Source of the DNA: a virus
IMG/VR virus record: IMGVR_UViG_3300005529_000003
Location: 30,831-94,830 of that record
Strand: one strand, 5' to 3'
Length of the DNA stretch: 64,000 nt
Below are positions 31,098-38,386 of this stretch, piece by piece. The position numbers were made by a program, and so were the translations under genes. Every line of letters starts with the position of its first letter. The stretch's first letter is position 1. Below the pieces are notes generated by a model. It saw only the letters and a program-made list of their open reading frames with translations. It was not told the origin of the DNA and searched no databases.

Positions 31098-31619
31098 ATG
31101 GCAACCACGCTCACCGTCCCCCAGATCAGTGCGGGCATCCGCTGGACCTTCTCGCAGACTCAGACGTGGGGTGACGCCACCTCGCAGTCCTCGGCCTTTA
31201 ACTTCAACGACACCCTCGCCGACGGTACGGGTGCCGACCAGGCGAACCGCCTCTACGTCCTCCAGTCCACGATCGCTGGCGGGGCGACTCTCACCCTTGA
31301 CCTCGCCGCCTCACTCACGGACGTCTTCGGGTCGAGCATCACGTTCGCCCGCGTCAAGACGTTCTACTTCGAGCTGACGTCCGACACCTCCTCTTCGAGC
31401 GTGACGCTTGGTAACTCCGGTACTGCTCCCGCTCCGCTGTGGTTCGGTGCTGACGACCAGACGATCACCATCAAGAACGGTGGGTGTTTCCTCATTCACG
31501 CTCCGGGCGCGACGGCCTACCCCGTGACCGCGACGACGGCGGACAAACTCCTGCTCACGAACGACGACGGCTCGAACGTCGCGACGATCAAGATCGTCAT
31601 CATCGGCGTGTCGGTGTAA
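31098..31619 (+). CDS. beta-rich virion protein (173 aa)
   Basis: Thr/Ser/Gly/Ala-rich product: TLTLDLAASLTDVFGSSITF, FYFELTSDTSSSSVTLGNSG, DQTITIKNGGCFLIHAPGAT. This pattern is common in small structural proteins of planctomycete and related phages (recollection). It lies between the tail completion and tail tube candidates and could be a tail decoration protein. Confidence 0.55.
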   Translation: MATTLTVPQISAGIRWTFSQTQTWGDATSQSSAFNFNDTLADGTGADQANRLYVLQSTIAGGATLTLDLAASLTDVFGSSITFARVKTFYFELTSDTSSSSVTLGNSGTAPAPLWFGADDQTITIKNGGCFLIHAPGATAYPVTATTADKLLLTNDDGSNVATIKIVIIGVSV

Positions 31620-31673
31620 TCCCTTCTCTCCGCTTCGCTCCACTTCAAATCGCACTTCTTTCGAGTCTCATAA

Positions 31674-32144
31674 ATGCCTGCATTTGCTGCTTATAATTGT
31701 CGAGTGACGTTCGGCGGTGTCGCGCTCCACGCTAATTCCGTGACCATCAACGTCAAGAGCGACATCCAGGACGTCACGAGTTTCTCCCAGAACATCGGGA
31801 CGCCCGTTGCGATCCCCACATTCCCTACGGCTGTTGCGGTTGGCGCTGCGGCCGGCTCCAACGGCTACGGCAACTACGTCCAGGGCGTCATCGACGCTGA
31901 CGTGACTCTCGACGCCTTCTGGTTCTCGGATGACAACCCCTACCTCGCCGTGGGTTTCAACATCAACCCCGGCGTGGTCGTGGGGCCTGTCGTTATCCTC
32001 CTCGACTCCGTCAACGTCAACAAGTCGTGGTCCTTCTCGAAGATGATCGTCGAGAGCCTTGACCACATGGAAGCCGTCCGCGAGACGATCCGCTTCACCG
32101 CCCGCCTCAAGAACTGCGGCACGCTCCTCGTGGCACCCGTGTAA
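31674..32144 (+). CDS. tail tube protein candidate A (156 aa)
   Basis: Beta-sandwich product starting CRVTFGGVALHANSVTINVK and ending IRFTARLKNCGTLLV. A Phe-rich middle carries the D-D-N-P motif also found in the next gene. Tail tube subunits of this size lie just before the assembly chaperone. The shared DDNP element suggests that this and the next gene are paralogues. Confidence 0.55.
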   Translation: MPAFAAYNCRVTFGGVALHANSVTINVKSDIQDVTSFSQNIGTPVAIPTFPTAVAVGAAAGSNGYGNYVQGVIDADVTLDAFWFSDDNPYLAVGFNINPGVVVGPVVILLDSVNVNKSWSFSKMIVESLDHMEAVRETIRFTARLKNCGTLLVAPV

Positions 32145-32176
32145 TCGGTCCTGTCTTTTCTTCCTTCTGACTTTTG

Positions 32177-32593
32177 ATGGCCTCCTTCAGCGGCTTTAAC
32201 GGCGCGGTCACACTGAAAGGCGGGGCGATCTTCCTTCACGCGAAGGAATGGTCGCTCCGCCTTTTGGCTGACGAGTTCGACGTCACGCACGCCCTCCCGC
32301 GTGGGGACGTGGACGCCGGCTTCATGAAGACGCTCACCACGCTTCAGGGGGCCGAGGGGGGCGTACGCGCCGTCTGGAACGACGACGACAACCCCTTCTT
32401 CACCGCAGAGGACGTGCGGCCTTCTTCCCGCGTGGAACTCGAGCTGTGGCTCTCCAGGAACCTCGCTCAGGGGTTCTTCCATTTCTACGCCTATATTACA
32501 GGTGCCGAGTCCTCCAACTCCGTCAGGGGAGTACCCGAGTTTTCCTTCACTTTCAAGTCTGACGGTTTCATCTCTTACGCCCGCTCCAAGTAA
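32177..32593 (+). CDS. tail tube protein candidate B (138 aa)
   Basis: Similar plan to its neighbour: FNGAVTLKGGAIFLHAKEWS near the N-terminus, NDDDNPFF in the middle and VPEFSFTFKSDGFISY at the end. The ATG at 32177 is preferred to a TTG one codon before. One of the two is probably the main tube subunit and the other a cap or decoration. Confidence 0.55.
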   Translation: MASFSGFNGAVTLKGGAIFLHAKEWSLRLLADEFDVTHALPRGDVDAGFMKTLTTLQGAEGGVRAVWNDDDNPFFTAEDVRPSSRVELELWLSRNLAQGFFHFYAYITGAESSNSVRGVPEFSFTFKSDGFISYARSK

Positions 32594-32626
32594 CTACTTC
32601 TTTCATTTCCAGAGATACCGAAACAC

Positions 32627-33064
32627 ATGGGAGCAGTCTCCGCAGCGCTTGCAGAAGGCGCTGATTTCGTCTACGAGGACAAGACCTACAAGGTCCACCC
32701 TTGCACTTATGAAGTGCAAGCCGCGTTCGAGCGTTACCTCGAGGGTTACGCCATCGACACCTACTACAAACTCTCACGGAAGATGAGTGTCGAGGACAGC
32801 GACAAGATGCTCGCACAACTCCACCGCGACATCTCGATGGGCTTTTACAGCTTCGGCAGCAAGGCGGTTCGCGAAGCTCTGGACAGCAAGGTCCACCTCC
32901 GCCACATGGTCTTTTTGATGCTCAAGAAGAACCACCCCGAAGTCACCGTGGAACTCGTGCGCGAGATGTTCGACGCGCAGGGAGATCGGTTGATGCTCAG
33001 CGTAAATCTGGCGAACGCCGACCCAAACCGCCAGAGCCCGGAAACGAAACAGCCGAACGGCTGA
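32627..33064 (+). CDS. tail assembly chaperone, short form (gpG-like)
   Basis: 145 residues, helical: YKVHPCTYEVQAAFERYLEG...IDTYYKLSRKM...LRHMVFLMLKKNHPEVTVEL. It is placed between tube and tape-measure genes, where phages encode the G/GT chaperones that coat the tape measure protein. A -1 frameshift near its end gives the longer form. Confidence 0.75.
   Translation: MGAVSAALAEGADFVYEDKTYKVHPCTYEVQAAFERYLEGYAIDTYYKLSRKMSVEDSDKMLAQLHRDISMGFYSFGSKAVREALDSKVHLRHMVFLMLKKNHPEVTVELVREMFDAQGDRLMLSVNLANADPNRQSPETKQPNG
33022..33028 (+). other. -1 ribosomal frameshift site CCCAAAC
   Basis: In the zero frame the ribosome reads GAC-CCA-AAC. CCCAAAC is a canonical X-XXY-YYZ slippery heptamer. Slipping back one base enters the frame that continues without a stop to 33378. 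The geometry is that of the lambda G/GT system. Confidence 0.8.
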
Positions 33065-33378
33065 GACGCTTAACCGGGCACCAGTTGCTCAACTTCAACT
33101 ACGTCTGCGGCATCCTCGTCCGCGAGCCCTACTTCCTCTCCCTCGAACAGATCCGCAAACTGACTCCGTATCAGGTGCAGCAGATCTACGCCAAGGACCC
33201 CAAAACACAATCGCCGTACGTCGGCGGACCGTCGAGGGCACCTGGCGTCGGAGGTTCTTCTTCACTCACTCCGGACGTCTTGCGCAAACTCGGCATCCCG
33301 ATGAAGGAAGATCCATCGCAGGCGAACGTGCCGCCGCCGTGTTTCCCGCTGTCGCCGTTAACGAAACCCTCGAAGTAA
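33028..33378 (+). CDS. frameshifted extension of the tail assembly chaperone (GT-like)
   Basis: After the slip the frame reads PPEPGNETAERLRRLTGHQL, then NFNYVCGILVREPYF and IRKLTPYQVQQIY, with a Pro/Gly/Ser tail. The T-domain is made only as a fusion to the G part (32627 to 33378, about 250 residues). A TTG at 33085 could in principle start it alone, but it has no ribosome site. Confidence 0.7.
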   Translation, partial: PPEPGNETAERLRRLTGHQLLNFNYVCGILVREPYFLSLEQIRKLTPYQVQQIYAKDPKTQSPYVGGPSRAPGVGGSSSLTPDVLRKLGIPMKEDPSQANVPPPCFPLSPLTKPSK

Positions 33379-33408
33379 ACAACAAGACAAGAATAGAGAT
33401 CGCCACTC

Positions 33409-36400
33409 GTGAGTAATCAGAAAGACGTGGCGTCCAACCCGTTCGACGCCGTGATGAAGGTCATGGACGAGGTTGTCCTCGTCATGAAGAACCTCACTGC
33501 CTCGGCGACGGCGGCGGCTCACACGTTCGATCAGGCTGGCGAGTTCGCTTCAGGGATCACGCATCGTGGAATGCTCATTGAGCATTTGCTCGGCCACAAC
33601 CGCCACGAACGCGGCGTCTTCGACGCGATGGCGGGCATCCCTCCTCGCGGCGAATTCTCTTCTTACACGGGCAACTTTCGACAAACAAACAACTCCTTCT
33701 CTGCTGCGACTGCCTCTCCGCAATCACAACGTGGAAGTAGTTGGTGGGGAGAAGGTGCCGGCTTCAACAAGCCGCCCGCCGCGTGGGAGGGGACCGGGAG
33801 GGCGTTCCCGTCCGCACCGATGTCCACGGAGGCAGCGGCGGGTCCGCTCGTCAACCGCATCTTGCAGAGGGCGCTGGGCCAGGTCGATCCCGCGCTCGTG
33901 ACAAAGTGGTTCTCGCATCTCTCCGGCGGCGCGAAGATGTCCGGAGAGGACTTCTCGTCGCTCATTGAGCAACTCAAGGAAGCAAAAACAACTCGCACAC
34001 AATCGAGCAAGCGTGTCGTCAAGGAGGGTCGCTCCTCTTCCAATGAAAGTCGAGAGTCTGACAGTCGATCCATCAAGGACTACGAGCAGCATGAGCGGTC
34101 AAAAAATACTCCCGTCATCGAGGACCGCGACGATGAAGACGAGGACAAGCCGAAGAAGAAAAAGAAGCCGCGTTCTTCGTTTCCGAGAGAAGAACGAAAA
34201 CCCGCTTCAACTACGGATCGCGTAAAAGACAACTTCGAGGAAAATCGGAAAGAAGATAGGTCGAAAACCACATCTCTCCAGCAAGCAACTACCGACTCTT
34301 CGGTAGTTTCTTCTGTTTCTCCTGTTTCTTCTGTTTCGCCTTCTGTCAAAGAGTTGAAGCAGAAGTTCAAGATGCCGGAGGGTCCGTCCGACATCCAGGC
34401 CGCGCACGCGGCATTACGAGAAGACGAAAGAGAACAAGAACTAAGGCGGCGACAAAGTAAATCACAGGCCCCAGGAGATTACCCCACTCGACCTCTCACT
34501 CCAGTCCCTGTTGCTACCTCTCCTTCCGCTCCTGCACCGTCTCCGTTTTTACGGAACGCCGCTCCTTCTCTCTCTGTGGAGTCCGTCCTCTCCGGTCATC
34601 AGTCGGAGAACGATCTTCGTTCTCGGCTGAAGATGAAGCCCATTCCGTTCGAGAACTATGTAAATCGGTCGCTTCTCCGGTACAACAAGGTGACGGGGCA
34701 GCGGGAGCCGGTAAGCAAGCCTGTAAAGGAGTTGTTAGAACAACACGGCGGACTTGCTGGGTTGCTCCAGAAAGCTCAGGAGCTTCAGAAGCCGGCGAAG
34801 CTTACTCCCGTCGAAAAGCAAGAAGATGTCCACACCGAGACGTCTGGACAAACCCTGGCGGCCGAGGTCAACAAGACAAAGAAGAAGCCTCTACCGCCTC
34901 TCCCTTCAGCGAAACAAGCGGCTTACCTCGATCCCTCTGTCGCTGCTCAGATCGAAGAGAATAAAGACAAGCACGAGCAACTCAAGCAGCCGGCTGTTCC
35001 CTATCAGCCTTCCTCTCCTTCTCTCTCCCCTGTTGTAAGTGATCGCCCACTCACACCGTGGGAACAATTCCTGGAGGAAGAAGCTCGTGAGGCGTACGAA
35101 GGGAAACGCAGCCTTCACCCTCTCCGTTACAACCAAAAGAAGAAAAAAAAGAAGACTCCCGAAGAGCAAGAAGCTGAGAGACTTACAGCCCTCAAGACCG
35201 AACACCACCGTCAACACACAGAGGAAGCGGGTAAGAAGCAGAAGAAGGCGGAATTCGAACAGGCTAGTCAGGAATTTTCCCTTGCCCAACAGCAGGAAGA
35301 ACAGCGCAAGAACGAAGAGATTGAAGCAGAAAGACCGAAGGTATCGAACGAGTGGACGCCGGCTGATAAGCCTAGAAATCTTTCTTCGCTCAAACCGATC
35401 GAGCCAGTTCGTTATTCCTCTCTAAGTCCGCACGCTCATGAACGGATGCGCGCATTCGGTGAGTCCGACGAACAGTACTCTCTGCGACTTGAAGCAGAAC
35501 GTGAAGCCGTCGAGAAGAAGAAATCGACTGAGCATTCAGATGTGTTCAGTAATAAGCCTGTCTCGGATGTTCATCAAGATGTACACGAGCTAACAAAAAC
35601 CACACAGGAGAAGCTCAACGATTCTCTTTCTTCCTGGCACAACTTCGAGAAGGAAGGACAAGCGTTTTCTCCTTCTAGTGCTTCTGGTGTTTCGCTAAAC
35701 GAAGCCGGGGCACAAGAAAAATCTGAGTCTTCTGAATTCTCCAAACCACAACACGAAACGCCTGGCGGTCGTTCTTCTACTACTCCTGCTGATGTCATTA
35801 CTCCAGGCGAAGAAATCGCCGATGATCTCGACCTCATCTCTGGCCTGATCTGCGAGGCCGAGAAGAACCTCAAGGCGGCGATCGCCTCCTTGCCGAAGGG
35901 CGTCGAGTACCCTGAAATCGTCCGCCCCGAAGAACAGCCCGCCGTCAAGCGGGCTCATGGCTTCGACGGTCGTGACGATCGTATCGGTGCAGACTTCTTC
36001 CCTCCGGGTGAAGGTGAGAAGTACGGCGATTCCTCCAAAAGTGTCAGCGACAGGGAGGGCAGGCGTACAGATCGCGGCTACACCGAGTCGGACACACACG
36101 CCTCACGAGCTTACGAGTCGAGCGAGAAGGGAAAAACGACTACAAAGGAGAAGGCGTTCAGCGAGAACGAGATCAAGGCCCTCCAGCAACTCCACGCACA
36201 GGCAGAACAGCACTACGACGACAGAGCTAATCAACGATCAGGAAATCGGGTACTCGCTAAGGAGGGGCAACTCGATCGAGACGCCGACAACCAGAAGCGG
36301 AAGCTGAATGACGGCCAGCAACAACACGGCTTTATCCTCTCTGCCGTGACGGGACATCTCCGCAACTTCGGCAATGAGTTGACGAACTCCATCACTGGCT

Positions 36401-37368
36401 TGCTGTCTTTCAAGAAGGCACTCAACCTCGCGTTCACTGCGGCATCTGCTTCTTCGCCCGACGCAATGGCGACTTTCTCGAATTCTTTCAAGCTTTTGAT
36501 GGCGCAGTTTGGGCAGTTCCTTCAGCCTGCTCTTTTGAAGGTATCGAAGTGGCTCCAAGATACAGTTCAAAATGACCAACTTGAGGACAAGTTCCACAGC
36601 CCTAAAGTCGTTAAGTCTCTTCAGGAACTAGGACAAGTTCGACTTCTTCAAGCTACTCAATCTGAGGGCTCAGATGTCTATAAATCACAAAAGAAGTTCC
36701 TGGACATTGCCGCTCATCAGAATCAAGACAAGCTACCTACTATCATCAAGTACGTTCAACAACAAGCAGAGTTTACTGCAAGTAAACATGAATGGGCCAA
36801 GAACAAGGTTGAGGAACTGTCGTCTCTTGTGGAAACGGCCGACGTTTTTCAAAATCAAGTAGAAAAAAGTAAGGGCATCTTTCACTGGCTGAATCCACTT
36901 CCGGGCGGTGTTGACATCGCCAACAAGACAGTCACGAATGAAGATCGAGAAAAGCTTGCGGAAGCAAAAGAATTGCTGCTCAAGTTTGAGGGGCAACTAC
37001 TTGCCTTTCAAGACTTTGCTGATGGGTTGAACAAGAAGTTTGATATTCCTCAGCTTGTGCTTCCTAATTTCCGTAAGGGGATCAAAGAGAGCGCCGGCGA
37101 ACAGATAGAAAAGAATCCCTATCAGCTTGGGCTTCTGCACTCCTACGCCTCCCACACCCAGCCCGCCTTCATGGGTGTCGAGGAAATGTACAAGAACGTC
37201 CAACTCAAAGCCTTGCAGAACGATCCTCTCCAGATGGAGATCAAGAACATCCAGCTCAAACAGCTCGAGGCGATGTGCAAGGGAAATCTCTACCTCGAGA
37301 AGCTTGCCAAAGACGCGGGCATTGAATTCACTACTCCCCCTGCCAAGGTCGTCGGCGGCGGTCGTTAA
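33409..37368 (+). CDS. tape measure protein (1319 aa)
   Basis: GTG start. N-terminal helical segment (KVMDEVVLVMKNLTASATAA), then a very long Lys/Glu/Pro/Ser-rich, probably extended region (~200-1000). The C-terminal region holds hydrophobic helices (~985-1040, KKALNLAFTAASASSPDAMA) and ends in a coil and Gly tail. Tape measure proteins set tail length at about 1.5 A per residue, so a tail near 200 nm is expected. The low-complexity middle, with many charged runs, is unusual for the family. No lysozyme or peptidase domain is visible. Confidence 0.85.
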   Translation: MSNQKDVASNPFDAVMKVMDEVVLVMKNLTASATAAAHTFDQAGEFASGITHRGMLIEHLLGHNRHERGVFDAMAGIPPRGEFSSYTGNFRQTNNSFSAATASPQSQRGSSWWGEGAGFNKPPAAWEGTGRAFPSAPMSTEAAAGPLVNRILQRALGQVDPALVTKWFSHLSGGAKMSGEDFSSLIEQLKEAKTTRTQSSKRVVKEGRSSSNESRESDSRSIKDYEQHERSKNTPVIEDRDDEDEDKPKKKKKPRSSFPREERKPASTTDRVKDNFEENRKEDRSKTTSLQQATTDSSVVSSVSPVSSVSPSVKELKQKFKMPEGPSDIQAAHAALREDEREQELRRRQSKSQAPGDYPTRPLTPVPVATSPSAPAPSPFLRNAAPSLSVESVLSGHQSENDLRSRLKMKPIPFENYVNRSLLRYNKVTGQREPVSKPVKELLEQHGGLAGLLQKAQELQKPAKLTPVEKQEDVHTETSGQTLAAEVNKTKKKPLPPLPSAKQAAYLDPSVAAQIEENKDKHEQLKQPAVPYQPSSPSLSPVVSDRPLTPWEQFLEEEAREAYEGKRSLHPLRYNQKKKKKKTPEEQEAERLTALKTEHHRQHTEEAGKKQKKAEFEQASQEFSLAQQQEEQRKNEEIEAERPKVSNEWTPADKPRNLSSLKPIEPVRYSSLSPHAHERMRAFGESDEQYSLRLEAEREAVEKKKSTEHSDVFSNKPVSDVHQDVHELTKTTQEKLNDSLSSWHNFEKEGQAFSPSSASGVSLNEAGAQEKSESSEFSKPQHETPGGRSSTTPADVITPGEEIADDLDLISGLICEAEKNLKAAIASLPKGVEYPEIVRPEEQPAVKRAHGFDGRDDRIGADFFPPGEGEKYGDSSKSVSDREGRRTDRGYTESDTHASRAYESSEKGKTTTKEKAFSENEIKALQQLHAQAEQHYDDRANQRSGNRVLAKEGQLDRDADNQKRKLNDGQQQHGFILSAVTGHLRNFGNELTNSITGLLSFKKALNLAFTAASASSPDAMATFSNSFKLLMAQFGQFLQPALLKVSKWLQDTVQNDQLEDKFHSPKVVKSLQELGQVRLLQATQSEGSDVYKSQKKFLDIAAHQNQDKLPTIIKYVQQQAEFTASKHEWAKNKVEELSSLVETADVFQNQVEKSKGIFHWLNPLPGGVDIANKTVTNEDREKLAEAKELLLKFEGQLLAFQDFADGLNKKFDIPQLVLPNFRKGIKESAGEQIEKNPYQLGLLHSYASHTQPAFMGVEEMYKNVQLKALQNDPLQMEIKNIQLKQLEAMCKGNLYLEKLAKDAGIEFTTPPAKVVGGGR

Positions 37369-37388
37369 CTCTCTTCTTTTAAGTTCTC

Positions 37389-38378
37389 ATGCCTCAGCAA
37401 ATTCTCAAGATTCTTCCGAACGGCGAGCAGTATGCCACTGTCTACGAGGAAGTCATTCGCGGCGTTCACTCCCCGGAGTACTCTCTTGTCGCTGGCGCTT
37501 CTCGCGTTAGACGCACCGTGGACGTTGCCTGGGACAATCGTACGGACGCCGTCCGCTGCTTCCTCGGCTTTCCTCGTGTGATGCCGTACGGGCCCTTGGC
37601 TACGAACCGTTACATCACGCGGGCACTACCTGATTACATGCGGGACTTCAAAAACAACCACGACGGCCCTTACCTGTGGGCAACACAGATCGAGAAGATC
37701 GAGGGCATTGGGCCGCTGGGTACTTACGACGTCACAGGAGTTGCGGAATACGAAAAAGCGAGGCTGACGGTCATCTATGAAGCTGTCTCACACGGAATTT
37801 TCGAAGATCGACATCCCAAAGTCGTTGGTGCTACTGGCTTTCCTGACGAGTCCAAGCTCTTCCGTTACGTCACCATCGCCTTCAAACCTTCAGCGGAGTT
37901 CATTACACTCCCTCGCGGTTATTACTTTTGGGTTGCAGAAGGGGGCGAACCTTCAGGTAACAAAATGGACTTTGGGGGTTCAAAGCTGTTGCCTTCTATT
38001 GAAATTCATTTCATCTGGCGGCAAGTTCCAGTAATCCCCACAGCAGCACAAACTCAGGTCGGTTGTGTAAATAACGCCCCCTTCACGATCTATTCCAATT
38101 CTGACGATTCGGCTCAGATAACATACGCTACCGGAACGCTGCTCTTACTTGGTGTCGATCTCAATCGTTACAAGCTCGCCAGCGGTGATGGCGTCTTCGA
38201 CATCACCTACCGGATGAAATACTTCGAACCGGAAGCAGGCAGAGGGCATAACTACTTCCTGCGGTATCTTTCAGCAACGAATCAACTTGCTTATCGTCGT
38301 TTGAACTCCAAGGCAGACGGCAACGAAAACAACGTCTTTGCAAGCAAAGACTTCTCTCTTCTCTTTCAGCCTTATTAA
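37389..38378 (+). CDS. baseplate/distal tail protein candidate (329 aa)
   Basis: First gene after the tape measure, where distal tail proteins are encoded. Beta-rich throughout (KILPNGEQYATVYEEVIRGV; FRYVTIAFKPSAEFITLPRG; AQITYATGTLLLLGVDLNRY). No motif identifies it more exactly. It probably forms the tail tip ring that carries the fibre encoded next. Confidence 0.65.
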   Translation: MPQQILKILPNGEQYATVYEEVIRGVHSPEYSLVAGASRVRRTVDVAWDNRTDAVRCFLGFPRVMPYGPLATNRYITRALPDYMRDFKNNHDGPYLWATQIEKIEGIGPLGTYDVTGVAEYEKARLTVIYEAVSHGIFEDRHPKVVGATGFPDESKLFRYVTIAFKPSAEFITLPRGYYFWVAEGGEPSGNKMDFGGSKLLPSIEIHFIWRQVPVIPTAAQTQVGCVNNAPFTIYSNSDDSAQITYATGTLLLLGVDLNRYKLASGDGVFDITYRMKYFEPEAGRGHNYFLRYLSATNQLAYRRLNSKADGNENNVFASKDFSLLFQPY

Positions 38379-38386
38379 GCTTCCTA

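Noticed and set aside
33409-37368. Lysozyme or peptidase domain in the tape measure protein
   Set aside because: Looked for as an explanation of the missing endolysin; no catalytic motif could be read in the helical and low-complexity sequence.
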